In this document: positions 38,966-51,981 of the stretch, piece by piece
Layout: each line of letters opens with the position of its first letter
How positions within the stretch are numbered: position 1 is the first letter of the stretch
From: Dipetalonema caudispina
Lineage: Eukaryota > Nematoda > Chromadorea > Rhabditida > Onchocercidae
Assembly: GCA_013365325.1 (NCBI GenBank)
Contig: JABVXV010000154.1
Coordinates: 78,917 to 142,916, forward strand
Direction: 5' to 3'
DNA length: 64,000 nt
The notes under the pieces: generated by a model
Told to the model about the DNA's origin: nothing
The model's database searches: none
The model's input: the letters and a program-made list of their open reading frames with translations, nothing else
Position numbers and translations under genes: made by a program

Positions 38966-41900
38966 TTACTTCCAATCCAAAACTGTGTCACATCTGAAAC
39001 AACAAGCAAATGAATTTAGTAAAAATGAAGACGGATAAAAGGAAAAGCAAAGTTATCTTAATCTGGAATCGAAACAGATAATTCCATATTCGATGATTAT
39101 CCATAGCATGATGAAACTTGAATCTTGATCTTCGATCCTAATGCGCTAAATTAATTGAAAGTGATTTTATAGATAACTTACTGTTCAACATCAAAGAACT
39201 GCGACCATCTACTACTGTCGGCACAGAGTGTTGATAAAGCATTGCGGATACTTCGACGTTTTGAGCTTATGTTGAAATCTGGATAATGCGACGTAAAATC
39301 AAAATCACCATATAGTGTAAGGTCCTAAAATGGAAAGATAAGTCAAATTTTACTTGATGAAAATATTTATCTTGAGAAAATAACGATATAAGTAAAGGTT
39401 AAAAGGGAAAGTCAGCAAGTCAGCCACAAAAACACTGCCATGAGCATATCTTACCTCGGAGGACTGACATTTCTTCCGAATCAAAAAACGGAACGGCTTA
39501 GACTGCTTATAATGAAGGTTAAAATTCTTGGAGAAACCCCAAAAAACATACCTTGATGGGAGGTTGGAGGAGGAAACGCTGTGCATATTCCAGTATGTAC
39601 AAACCGCAATCAACGTCATTTTCTTGCTGCGGCAAATTCTTCGGTATCACCGTTTTGATTTGCTTTGTCAGCAGATTTTCCTTTCGAGCACTCAATTCGG
39701 AAGCCCGCTGAAGTGAAGTGAATGATTTCTATCAGAGTGACTGAGCACTCAACACAGATACAAGTAACGGACTAAGTGTAAGATTAATGCAAATTAATTT
39801 ACAGCAATTATCGTACAATGGCGTAATATCACGGAAATAGGTCACCAAATATAATCATTTAGTACCAATTTTCCTCATAATGAACCTGGACTAATAGGTT
39901 TTCTGATAATTAAATTGTTAACATATTCAACTGACTCGAATATTAAAAGCTCCTCCCTATCAAAAGAAATTAGTGATGCATAAATATGCAGCAAGGAAAC
40001 TTAAAGGAAAAAAGTTTTATGCACTCTGGAAATTATGGTGCAAATTTTTTAGAAGGAAAAAACAAAGAGAACGTCAACAAAATGCACTTACTAAAAGAAA
40101 GGTTTTGAGAGTATTTACAATATCTTCTGTACAGGGCAGTTCAATGGATTGCTGTGAGTCGAAAATTATTATCAAAAGTTCGGAAATAGATAACTGCATT
40201 GTTAAGCATGACATCGCGATTATTGTCAAGGACCTGAAATTATTAAATTTCAGTGGCAATTGTTAAATTTCATAAAAAATTAATAAGAACCGACATTGCG
40301 AGAGCTCCCCAGAGATATGTAACAAAATAAGTAGTGTCGCAAGATCATAACAAGGTTTGAGCATTACTCCTAACCTGTAAAGCCTCTAAAGAAATATTAC
40401 ACCATCTGCTACGGCAGAAGCATCATTATTTTTATTGAACAAAACAAGATGATCGTGCAGGTATGTTGATTTCCTCCCTTTCAAATCAAAAAAAAAAGAA
40501 CGGGATTGGGAATTTAACTTTGAATATTCAATAAATCTTGACTCTAACCAATGATTGTATTCGTTAACAGGAATCACCAGGAAATCTGCATCAAATATAT
40601 CTTCATCTTCAAGCCAATATTGAATGCAACTTGGATTCGGGACCTAAAAAGAAGATGGAACTTAACTAACCATTTAGCATATATTTGATTGGACGATTCC
40701 CAACAAAGTGCTTGAAGATTGAATCGAATGCACTACATCGATATCGAGAAAGATTTAGAAATATATTTTCAATGGCAAAATATACTTCAAATACCTTTAG
40801 AATGCCTGGAAATACAGGCACATACAGAAAGCACTTCTGGAATTGAACCCACAACCTTTTAAGGAGGAGATAAACTATCTAAAATTATCCGATTAGAATT
40901 TAATACTTCTGAAGGATTCGACACAGCTAAATTGTGCAGATTCAATATAACTTCTTTAAAGTCATGTTACTTAGAATAGTGGAAATGAAACAGAGAAATA
41001 AGTGAAGAGCAAAGCAAATATGGTACAAAAATCAACTAAACTTTTACAAATAAACGGTAACTTTTCAAACACTTACTCCATCAGTGCTACCAATCCCGGT
41101 CATTGTAAACCCTTCAACACTGTTAGGGTTTAAATTCCTGAACCACGACTTCAGATTACCCCAGAACAACGATGGAAATATGTGCATTCGCAAATTTCTA
41201 TAAAATAATAGAATAAGAATAAAAAAATAATAAGAATTCAATCAGCGCATTGAATGTCTTGCATCTTTGACGAAGAATAAAAGAATCTTTCCAGAAAGGT
41301 AACCGTTTAATTTCCGTAAAATTATTTCAGATTACCAAAGATATGAGTACAATGAAGAAATAATATTACTACGAAAACTATGGATAATTTTACATGTTAT
41401 AGTAATAGTTCATTTCGTTTCTTCCAACTAATGTCAAATTGCTGCCGTAAATATAGCTTATCGCTATCACAAGATCAAGGATGACGGCATTTAACATACT
41501 CAACATTATCCTACATCTCAACTGTGCTCTGGTTTCGTTTCCTTTGCTTTCGCTTACAACAATAGATAAGGTTTCGAGGAAAAAGCTAGTTCAAGTACAG
41601 CAGATGTCAAGTTATCTAGGTTTCATATTTCAATAACACTGAAGCTTAAGTAAGAAAGTCTGGATCATTTTTCCGCCTAGAATTTGAAGTGATATTAAAT
41701 TCGTTCTCCCTCGATTTCATTTACTTTTGATTTAGAAAAAAGGAAAGGAAAACATTTACAAAATCATAGCGAAGAGTTCAACATGGAGAGTTGCAATGAA
41801 CTGTTAAATACAACCAAATAATAATGTCTAAAAATCTTGATAAAGGAAACAAACAAAACTTACGAATCTTGCATCAAATGGCATCTGATATGATTCAAGT

Positions 41901-42367
41901 AGAAATCAATAATGGTACCATTGAGTAATTCACCTTCAGCCAAGCATAACAAATCAGCAATGCTAATATGCAGCGAGAGAGATGGGAATCTTACACGAAT
42001 TATTTCAGTACGTATATCTACTTCAAGAATCTCCTGAAATTGTATTTGAAATTAGGCAGATATATAGATTGGCATTTCTAAATTTTGCTCCATTTTTAAA
42101 GACAAGCTATAAAAACATCTAAATTCTTAGAATATTTGTTGAAATATGATCGTAATTTTTTGATCCCTTTAGGAGAGATAAAAATTGAGGAACTAAAAAT
42201 AACCAAATACAATGCCATCCTTTCTAACAATTAAAAAATGCCCATTTCATAACATATACAATAATTTGTATATATTTTAATAAATTCAAAATCAAAATTA
42301 AATCACAAACCTTAGTTTCGTTTTCGTCATCTGACAAAGAATTGAGCTCATTAGCGAACCCATTCAT
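38966..42367 (-). CDS. C48 Ulp/SENP-type cysteine protease
   Basis: Exons 42311-42367, 41864-42033, 41077-41197, 40549-40643, 40092-40233, 39552-39707, 39182-39324 and 38966-38993. Phases agree and give 303 aa. The substrate-groove motif GELLNGTIIDFYLNHI spans residues 53-68. The catalytic set is complete: His147 in NEYNHW, Asp173 in IIIFD, Gln223, and Cys229 in QENDVDCGLY, with the Gln-to-Cys spacing of six seen in Ulp1. The family cleaves SUMO or related modifiers from targets and processes their precursors. The protein is almost all catalytic domain, with about 45 residues before it, much shorter than most SENP6/7-type proteins. Which subfamily it belongs to, and whether SUMO or NEDD8 is the substrate, cannot be settled from sequence reading alone. 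It is convergent with mig-14. Confidence 0.93.
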
Positions 42368-42885
42368 CGGTTACGTAGCGTAACAATCGCTCCTAACGTT
42401 TCAAAATTTTACTTAAAATAATCAAATTACATCTTTTTTTTTTCTTTTTTAATTTAAAATTCTTTAAAAATTCCCATCAAATTTTACAATTTCATTTCAA
42501 CTATAAAAGAAATACCGATTCTCTCTCTCTCTCTCTCTCTCTCTCCCACATCTCTTCACAATTAAAATATATGAAATGAAAGTACACACATCACAACTGA
42601 TCGGACAACCCCAAAACAATCATTCTATCTATTCTATCTCCAAACAATTATTCCATCTAAGACCTAATCTCACTGAGGGAAATTTAAATTTTTATTATTA
42701 ATTTAAATTTAATAAAGATTTGAATGTAAAAGAAGAAAAAATGAAAGAAAAAAAAAAAAGAAAAAACTAATCAGTAGGTTAAATTGTAGTTATTGTAATA
42801 CGTACATACATATATACACCACACACACATACACACACATACACACACACACACAGATGCAGACATACATACAATAAATACATAA

Positions 42886-43510
42886 TGTTATGTGAATGCT
42901 CGTACAATAACTATATAATGTTGAAGGAATGCTTATACAATAACCATATACCGTTATATGGGATGCTCATACAATAACTATATAATGTTCAATAACTATA
43001 TAATGTTAGAGGAATGATCATACAATAACCAAATAGCGTTCTATGAATGCTTATACAATAACTACATAATGTTGAAGGGATGCTCATACAATAACTACAT
43101 AATATTGAAGGGATGCTCATACAATAACTACATAATATTGAAGGGATGCTCATACAATAACTACATAATATTGAAGGGATGCTCATACAATAACTACATA
43201 ATATTGAAGGGATGCTCATACAATANNNNNNNNNNNNNNNNNNNNNNNNNNNNNNNNNNNNNNNNNNNNNNNNNNNNNNNNNNNNNNNNNNNNNNNNNNN
43301 NNNNNNNNNNNNNNNNNNNNNNNNNGCTCATACAATAACTACATAATATTGAAGGGATGCTCATACAATAACTACATAATATTGAAGGGATGCTCATACA
43401 ATAACTACATAATATTGAAGGGATGCTCATACAATAACTACATAATGTTGAAGGGATGCTCATACAATAACTACATAATGTTGAAGGGATGGTCATACAA
43501 CAAATATACC
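42886..43510. repeat. 33-bp minisatellite array
   Basis: Head-to-tail 33-bp units (GCTCATACAATAACTACATA plus ATATTGAAGGGAT). Units next to the gap are identical or nearly so, while those at the left edge are strongly diverged (variants such as AACCATATACCG). The array is interrupted by 100 Ns. The 33-base period keeps frames open on both strands, giving 11-residue repeats that should not be read as protein. Confidence 0.97.
43226..43325. other. Assembly gap (100 N)
   Basis: Exactly 100 undetermined bases inside the 33-bp minisatellite. A round 100 usually means a gap of unknown size, so the array length is unknown. Confidence 0.99.
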
Positions 43511-43610
43511 ACGTAATAAACATAATTGTCTAAACACTGAAATAGTTTGACATTGGGGATATTATGATGAATTAAATATCGGAAAATCTAGGCCAGATAT
43601 CTATTTATAT

Positions 43611-43940
43611 ATGCTATTGATGATAATGTTATCAAATTGGGGCAATTTGGGAGATAACAATTCCTTAATTGATTTAGAAAATAGTTTTAGTAGTGAAATA
43701 TATATTTCAATTTTTTTAACAAACACTGTTAAAAAAAAAAAAGTACTCAATTTACAGGTAAATCAAGTTGAATTTACAAAATGCTTAGTTAAAAAATTGG
43801 TTAAAGTTTCGCGCAAAACATTCATTTACGATTCATTTTCTTCATTATATCAGATATGCGATTTCATTTTTATAATATTTTTTTTTTTTATTTTTTTTAA
43901 GATATTTTACCAACAACTTCTTTTTTTTTTTAACATTTAA
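43611..43940 (+). CDS. Weak ORF, likely chance
   Basis: ATG-started frame of 109 codons. It opens with MLLMIMLSNWGNLGDNNS and ends in a Phe/Ile-rich run made by T homopolymers. It crosses a 12-base A run and contains a donor-like CAG/GTAAAT near 43757. No family is recognised. AT-rich composition makes such frames possible by chance. Confidence 0.15.
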   Translation: MLLMIMLSNWGNLGDNNSLIDLENSFSSEIYISIFLTNTVKKKKVLNLQVNQVEFTKCLVKKLVKVSRKTFIYDSFSSLYQICDFIFIIFFFFIFFKIFYQQLLFFFNI

Positions 43941-45768
43941 ATACTTAATCATCAAAGTTATTTGATTAAATTGTTTGAGAGTTTTATACTTTCTCATTTC
44001 TGAAATAATCAGTTCGAAAGCAATTAGTTTGTGATTGAAAAATTAATGAGGAGGAATTTTTAACACTATTAAAAATTGTCTGTTATTTTGGTCGCATTTA
44101 TTAGTGTAAATTCATTTTTTGAAATAACTGTGTAATTTTTTGCTTTTGATATCATCTATTCATTCACTTTCTGACCTCGAAACAAATATACTGAATATCA
44201 TTAACAGATCGGTTAAGTAGTGATCAGCATTGATCACAACATCTGTGGTTTTGATTTGCTACAAATGTCTGGTATCGATAAAATTTATCAGAAGTCGTTG
44301 AGATAATACCAATGACTGCATTCGCTTATCTTGTCACGAATGATTGTGGACAAGTGAATAATTATCACAGCATGCAACGGTGATATCAGCTACAAAGTAT
44401 TCCGATCATATGATATTAAGAAGTGGATGACAACGATCTATTTAGGGGAATCAACTGTTACTCAACATTGCCTATTTCAACATTTATGAGTAATTGCTGC
44501 AAAGATTCCATAAAAACATCAATGTTATCATGTTATTATATCACAAGGAAAGCGATATAAATGTTTAGAATAAATTACGGGATAATATGATGTTGGAAAA
44601 GTTATCGTGACTATTTCTCATTATTAATGGAATAGAAAAGAATTGTCGTGATAACTTCTCATTATCAGTAAAGTAGAAAAGAATCATTAGGTATTCAAAA
44701 CTGTATTCTTTCTTTCATAAATCCAATATTTTTACAATTCTTCTTACTTTGCAGGGAATTCTGAGATAAAAGCTAAAACAACAAAAAAAAAAAAAAAACT
44801 AAAAAAGAAAATTGAAGGAATTTAATTCGTCTTGCTTGCTTATAACTTGTCAAGCATCTAAGTCATAATTTTTTAGAAAGAAAGTTCAGGAAAAATGGAT
44901 CAATAAATTTATGAAAGGTTTCAATTAATAACAATTGATATCACACCTGAATGGATTTGTTGGGATGAAAAAGTATTTCTATTGTTTATTAATAGCTTTA
45001 TGCAGGTAGAATTTAGTTATTTCAGCTTATTGATATTTCAGTCTTTTATCCAAAAAAATGTTAGCTTCAATAAATCCACTAAATGTTTCTTATTGTTTGC
45101 ATAGCAACGAATGGTAAATAATACTTATCCCATGGAGTTTTGAAAAAAAAAAGTCAAATTTTGATAAATTTGCATAGTCCTTGTTCAATTAAACAAATTC
45201 AATTAATTAAAAAATTTGATACTCATATCCCAATAATAGAACTTCAATAGTTGTAGAAAAATTTCGAATATAGTCATTTTGAATTCTGAAAATTTTGGCT
45301 TTATCAAAACAATACTTAACGTTAAATGTTAGATAGAAGGAAGGAGAGCCAAGTTAATTACTGTAAATGATCGCTAAGATTACGGTAATACATATATAGC
45401 ATAAATATTATGATATGCATACCTTTGCACTTACACAGTTATACATCTGGTTTTGTATAATCAAATTCAAATTTGAATTCGGTATTCGATCTTTTTTTTT
45501 TGCTGTAAGAAGAATGCTATGCCAAAAGTTTTTTTAATTAGCTGAAACAAGAAGAAATAGTTGATAAGCAAAACAGGGTTGGTATCATCCAGGAAAACAG
45601 AATATGAGGTAAATTCGACATTTACAAATCTTCCTTTAGCCTGATCATGTATAATTAATTAGTTCATATATTTACTCTATAATTAGTTTAATTTTTGCTC
45701 TATTTGAAGAAATAACGATCTATTGAAACAGAACATGAGACAATGAACTTAATTAAGGCTATTTAAAA

Positions 45769-48700
45769 TTAAACAATTGCAACATCACATAGTTTATAAA
45801 TTGATCTATTCGTTTCTTCCTTTGGTAAACATTCTTTTTTGATGTCCTTGGGTAGAAAAATTTTTGAACGCTTCAGGAAAATATCAAGTGGACAAAAATC
45901 ACTATCCGATGGACATCCTTTTGTAAAACGTGTTATCACACGATATTGATGATGGAATGCTTCATGAAAGAGTATCTGCAACAACAATTAGGGACGCATT
46001 TGAGTTTAAAATTTCAAATTATGCTTTCGACGAATTAATATTTCATAACGTAACTCTTTGGAAGTTATTTTGAAATAGGAATGGAACTAATTAATCGAAT
46101 AAATTAGTAATAAAGAAGTCATATCAATACATTAATTGAGTTAAAGTAAACAGATTTGCAGTGCAGTAAGTGTGAAACTAATTGTCGTAGAAGTTAGTAG
46201 TGAAACGACATCAGTAACATTTTAATACAACTGGCATATATGTAAGCCAATAGTAAAAAAATCCAAAAAAGTTAGTGACAAAATTATAGTGGTAATAAAT
46301 CAGGATATTTATAAAAATTTCAACAAAAAAAGTAGCTTAAAAAACAGATACCTTTACTGCGAATCCTACATCCGTTTTATTCCATAGTTCCACTGCAACA
46401 GAAGCGGTATATTGCGGTAAACCTTTTTCCAGAATTTTTTCATCAGCAAGTGTAGCCAATAAGGCGGCAACTGTTGTATCATGCTGTTAAATACATTTTA
46501 AAAAAAGAAAAAGAATTCGAAATGAAAATGAAATAACTTTAAGAATGCGACAAATTAGATTATATAATGTTTTATTATATAACAACTTTTCTGATTTGCA
46601 TTTAAATTCGAATTTCTTAATTATCTTAAATATTTTTTACTGAGTCAACCTAAAATATTATTTATAAGAAAATTTTACAATATTTTTTGTGGATAATTAT
46701 TCAAAATATAATATAAGCAAAATAAATGTACAGCTGAAAGAGCGAAATATTTGCGCTGCAGAATCCATGAACAGCTAGGATTTTCCGGATTCATTAAACA
46801 CTCTTTCTTCTGGTTTATATTTTCCACAAAAAGTTTCAATAAGCTACCTAAAATAACATCATATCAGAAGATATTTCCAAAGATATCAACGATTTTTATC
46901 AATAAGTAATAAATAATCCTTAACATTAATCGTTCCACCCAGTATTTTTACTGCAGATAACATTTGAATCTTAAAGAATGCATTTACATCATGCTTATCA
47001 TTGTACTAACATATCCATTGCTACATTTTACCAAATTATCAATAAGTTACTTTTCTAATAGCTATCACTTTCTAAATACTAATTTAAGTTTTTTTTTTTC
47101 TGGTAATAATAAAAAAAATGTATTTTTTTTGTTCATTATTGGAAGGAAAATTATTGTGAAGTGTTAACAGTAAGAGTATTAAAATGAAGCTTAACTCAAA
47201 AACTATGCTATTTGTATTAAAAATTAGTGCTTCGGATAAAATTCTAAGATTATTAAATCATAATTTTTGAATCCAATTTACGGGCAGGTGTGCAAAAAAC
47301 CCCAAAGTTGATCTCTAAGAATACAAGAAAATCATTGAATTATAATAGAACTCATAATTAACTCATCTATTTGTAATGTATGGTCAGATTAAATGATACT
47401 AGCATATTGAAGAAATTCGAAATAAGAACTTTGTCAAACTAATCACTTTAATTCATCCAGTCATATTGTAGAGGTAAAATTTACAGGAACATGGAAACGG
47501 TAAAAACACTTTACCTCCTCTAAGTTTAGTCAGTTCCGGTAGATGTGGTATTGAAATACCATATATAAATTCATTGGTAATCATCGATAAATTGCGCAAC
47601 TTTTTAGAAACATTATCGTTGATCCATGATGGTTGTGACATATTATGTGAAATCTGCAAAAAAACTTGTTAATTCTGAAATCCTTATCATCTTTGCATCC
47701 ACCACAATTACGCTTGAATATTTTAAATCAATTTGAAATGGATAGATCATATTTCTTCATGAGAAATTATGATTTAGCAATATTGACATTATTGACCTCC
47801 GTCCATAAAACGTAATTTAAATAAAAAAAAAAAGTCAAACCTCAGCATAATGAATATCGTTAATAGTGTGTATATTATCCAAATTTACCTTCATACCACT
47901 TTTTTTACTTATGTAATCAAAAAAATCCTAGAAAAAAAGGATATTAGGAAATATTTGGAAATAAATATTGAAATTACACAAAAATTATAAAAAGTTTTCA
48001 TGGAAAAGTTATCAATATTACAGAAGAGAATGATATGCGTAAAATTGATTTGTTTTTGTATTCTTATTCAGGAATCAGATGAATAATTCAGTAATTGATT
48101 GGACAATATTTGTTAATTAAAATGATTCGTTAATCAAGTAATATAATGATAAATTATCAGTCAAATTACTTTGTTACTTATAGCTAGTCACTTAAACTGC
48201 ACTTTTAAATTATCATGGAATAATTCAAATTTCGTGGACATATTAAAAATGAATATATGAACACTAAAGAAATTGAGGAACTCAAGAAAGTATAAGGAAT
48301 TCATAACTATTGCAAATTAGATGATATTTTCTTCCACCGCTTTCCCCCTCTCCTCCCCTGATTTTTAATAACTTTATCTCAAAGTTCCGAATTTCGATCA
48401 GTTTTGATTTAGAGTTTCATGCAAATTTTACTCATCAATTTTTCGATTCTGCTTGTTTAGATAAGAGTGTGAGAAACAACTAATGAGAAACAACTAATAA
48501 TTGAAACTCAATTTCCGTTTGAAAAATTTTCGTGAAATTTCGTGGATTGTTTTTCAAGCCAATTTATTTTTCGATAAGCAAAGCGAATAATGAATTACTT
48601 TATTTTCATCAGCAATTTTCCGGTAATGCTTACTGCAACGAATAATGGCTGTTAATTGATCGGCACGAGGGCATCGACTAAAAACGTTTCCTACCTTAAA

Positions 48701-50240
48701 ATCACTTTCATAAACTTTCTAAAAATTATGTAAGTTTAGACGAAAGGATTATTTATTTATTTATAAAATAAATTGTACGCCTATTATGACATCGCTTATA
48801 AATTTGGTATATTATTTCGAAACTAATAGCTAAATTATTTTCAAAGGAAAATGAAAATAGTTTGATTTTTTTCCCAGCAGCATTCGTCATATCAAACTTT
48901 AAAATCATATTAATGCTATATATTTTGCATGATCGATGTTTGAAATCATCCGAGGATAACAAAAATAAAAGCTGAAAAATTATTTCAAAAAACTGAAAAT
49001 TACAAAATCTTCCTCATTCATGACAGAATGAATCGGAATAGGTGTCCAATGGGATGGCCACTGTTTACTCTCCGGATAATCCTTTCCAGGTATTCCTGTA
49101 GGATACATCCCAGCCAAATTAGCCATTGCACTAATTAATGTTCGGTTTACATCGGTACTTCTGATATACAACTGCAAAGCTTTCAAAGTTTTGCATATAT
49201 TCTGATCTTTACCTTTACTGTGTAAGACATATGTGAAAGTCAAAAATTAATTAAACGATATGTAAGAATGATTCATTAAAATTAAAACTCAAAAAACATT
49301 CATTACATCGCATTTTTCAATTTTTAATAATTAAAATTAAATGCATTTATTAAAAAACAAAAATCTTTGATCTGTTTGCTTCAAGAATTTCTACTTCTGC
49401 TGTTGATACTTGCAGATTAATCTAATTCGAACAATATATTGGTGCAACAATAAATGGTGAGATATATTGGAACTAATTTTGACCCTAATCAAAACTTATT
49501 TAATGGAAAAAGAATAAAGCAAACTTCTTTGGGTTTATAATTATGCGACAAGAAACTATAATTTCCTTCAATGTATCGCTGTCGAATAAGTCGTCCAAGG
49601 GCTAATTGCTGCTTCATTCCAAGCTAAATTTAACAATTTTTTGCTTGGTAATTAGCTCTAATAATGCTCTGAAATTGAAATTAGCAAGGAAAAAAATTAA
49701 AAAAAACTTGTTTGGTAAATCCGCAAACCTCTGTGAGTTCACCCCAACCATATGGCCATGCTTCTTCCTGATGAATATCGGTCGGATATGCAAATATCGG
49801 AGCACGATCACCATGCCGCCAAACCTGAAAATTTTCAAAGGAAAGAATTAAAAAGAGCAAACAATTGAATACGTGGAAGTTTTTTTTTCTTTTTTTCCAA
49901 GCTAACAACTGATAATCGGCTTAGCTTGAACAGATAGCTTATCTCAATACAACATAATAATCAATTATCGAATTTTCAGGCATTAATGTTACAGAAATTG
50001 ACAACTTAATTTAATTTCAGAAGCCGAGAACTTATTCCTCCAAATTTATGCTATCTTCTTCAGGGAATGCATTTGGTAGAAGAATAACATTTTCGACTTT
50101 GCAAAATATTTTCAATTTATTTGCTAATGATAAATAATTCAATGAACCAGAATAAAATATACAATTTGTAAGAAAATTAACTCATCGACCGCAACTGTTG
50201 CTCCGATCAAAATAAGTAATAATATCGGAAGTGCTGTCAT
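45769..50240 (-). CDS. Secreted histidine acid phosphatase
   Basis: Exons 50163-50240, 49729-49824, 49525-49623, 49004-49171, 48599-48718, 47841-47927, 47515-47653, 46732-46847, 46352-46483 and 45769-45975. All phases fit; 413 aa. Residues 1-18 (MTALPILLLILIGATVAV) form a signal peptide. The active-site motif RHGDRAP is at 29-35, with His30 the expected phosphate acceptor; IRSTDVNRT is at 94-102; and the proton-donor pair His302-Asp303 lies in HDTTVAALLATL. The enzyme hydrolyses phosphate monoesters at acid pH, in the lysosome or outside the cell. No C-terminal membrane span is visible, so a secreted or lumenal enzyme is likely. An acceptor TTTCAG lies ten bases before the ATG. It is divergent from ric1. 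Nematodes usually have many paralogues, so no symbol is given. Confidence 0.95.
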
Positions 50241-50250
50241 TCCGTAAGCC

Positions 50251-50257
50251 CTGAAAT
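50251..50257 (-). promoter_or_regulatory. Candidate spliced-leader acceptor of the phosphatase
   Basis: On the minus strand AATTTCAG is followed by a ten-base leader and the start codon at 50240. This supports the start and suggests trans-splicing. Confidence 0.5.
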
Positions 50258-50259
50258 TC

Positions 50260-51970
50260 ATCAATTCCATTTGTTGAGGAAAACAAAAAAATCATAAAAC
50301 ACTTCTTTTTACACTTCAAAACCTATAAAAAGTAAAACTTACCGAATTCAATAGGATTCAGCAGAAAATAAGTTCCAATTCCAGTTTAATTAAATTATCA
50401 CCAAAACACTTATTATCTAATCCATCAGCAAGAAAAAATGAAGCTAAAAATAATTTTCAGCAAGATGAAAGTTCTAGTAAAGAATCTTTTTGGAAATAGT
50501 GGAAAGTCTGAAAAGCATCTTTTTAAATTTAAATCTATAAATTTTTTAAAACTTGAATTATTTTGAAATATACTGTACGAAAACACATTCCTAAGCTCTT
50601 CGATCAAAAAGCGCTTTTTTTTTTTTTTTTTTGGGCGACCATAAAAATGTTCCATTGAATAACCATTAATAAAAGATTAACGACCAGCTAAACCAACTGT
50701 TATCTTATCAGTTAGAAGCAAAAGCAATAGCAGCATTGATGTTCTATGCTTCTATCATCAAACAAAAGCACAAATTAATTACCCATCAAATACACTTTTA
50801 ACCATTTGATCTTTGTTCTAAATTATTGATAATCACCAATCAGTTCTGCAATCATGTCTGGATTTCTCTTTTTTTTCCTTTTGCAAATCAATGCATAATT
50901 TATGCCAAAATTAAAAATTGACGAATAGTTAATTTTAAATTTTAATTAAATTAAAGTAAAATTTAACTTCATATCGAAATGAAAGTATCACTAATGTATA
51001 CATCAATTGATTCTAAACTTTAATCTACCAAATATAATTGGTAACGAATGAGTGAATTAATTATCCATTCGTAGGAAATGAATAAAACAAAATGGTATTA
51101 ATTTATAAGCGGAAAAATCTTTTGATTAATTGTTTTCGCTATCATATTAAATCACATTGTTGATGAAAATTCACAAGTTTATCAACAGATAATCAAAGAT
51201 ATCTCTCAATTTATTATATTGTTTGTAATTTTTGCTATAAATGTAAACTGTCAAATTTCAGCTAATTTAACTAATTTACCAGAAATTAGCCATACAGTAA
51301 TTTGTTACAGTAGTCATTACAATTAATTCCATTGAGATTCATGTTTTCATGGCGATCCTTAAGGACGTATGTCGCCACTATTTGTAAATTACTGGCTGTT
51401 TTCCAAAGTTTTGTCAAATTTTTTTTTGTAGTAATTCTGTTGGAATATTTGATGGGATATATATTTTTACGTTAATTTTATTCATAAATTTTATCTTTAC
51501 TATTAACTATTTTAAATAATTTCCTCTTACACGTTTAAATTCTTTTTTATATACGTGAAAATTTCCTGTCAAAATTTTGTCTAATCTTCCACGTATGCAA
51601 TTCAATTCTTTTCATATCAACGATGTTTATGGTTTTTATTTTAAAAGAAAATCACATTTCATATATTAATTTAAATTCATCAGATAATTTATTATATTTT
51701 CCTCAGATTCACCTAAACATTATGGAATTTATCATGTCTATTTCAATTTTACCTGAACATGACGAAATCTATTTCAGTTACTGTTGAACATGTTGAAAAC
51801 ATTTTTTAGTATTGATTTAGTATAGATAATTTGCCGTTTACTAGATTTTTAAATGTCAAGCTGTTTGTATGATTTTTTTTTTTCTTATAGGATATATCAA
51901 TCAAGACGATTTCCATCGGTGCTTGTTATAATGATGGATAGCATTGAGTAACTGGGATATACTTTATTAT
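50260..51970. other. Divergent promoter region
   Basis: About 1.7 kb between the 5' ends of the phosphatase (minus) and ric1 (plus). It should carry both promoters. No defined element was recognised, only AT-rich sequence with a poly-T run near 50617-50632. No coding exon is supported. Confidence 0.5.
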
Positions 51971-51975
51971 ATCAG
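51969..51975 (+). promoter_or_regulatory. Candidate spliced-leader acceptor of ric1
   Basis: TATATCAG is followed by six bases and the first ATG, 51982. Confidence 0.4.
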
Positions 51976-51981
51976 AAAAAT

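Larger units (their letters stand above)
42370..45765. other. Intergenic between protease and phosphatase
   Basis: Holds a CT microsatellite (about 42522-42545), a CA microsatellite (about 42821-42856), the 33-bp minisatellite with an assembly gap, and a pair of similar 39-bp segments (44605-44643 and 44646-44684). No supported gene; one weak ATG frame (43611-43940) is listed separately. Confidence 0.55.

Noticed and set aside
39973..40266. Plus-strand 97-codon ATG frame, basic
   Set aside because: It overlaps antisense the protease exon 40092-40233, which carries the conserved catalytic Asp region.
40835..40860. B-box-like GGGTTCAATTCC on the minus strand, suggesting a tRNA or SINE
   Set aside because: The flanking bases do not form a T-arm stem and no A box or anticodon arm is evident; it lies in an intron of the protease.
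42989..43523. Frames with 11-residue repeats on both strands (e.g. CSYNNYIILKG)
   Set aside because: They are a by-product of a 33-bp period without stops, and cross the N gap.
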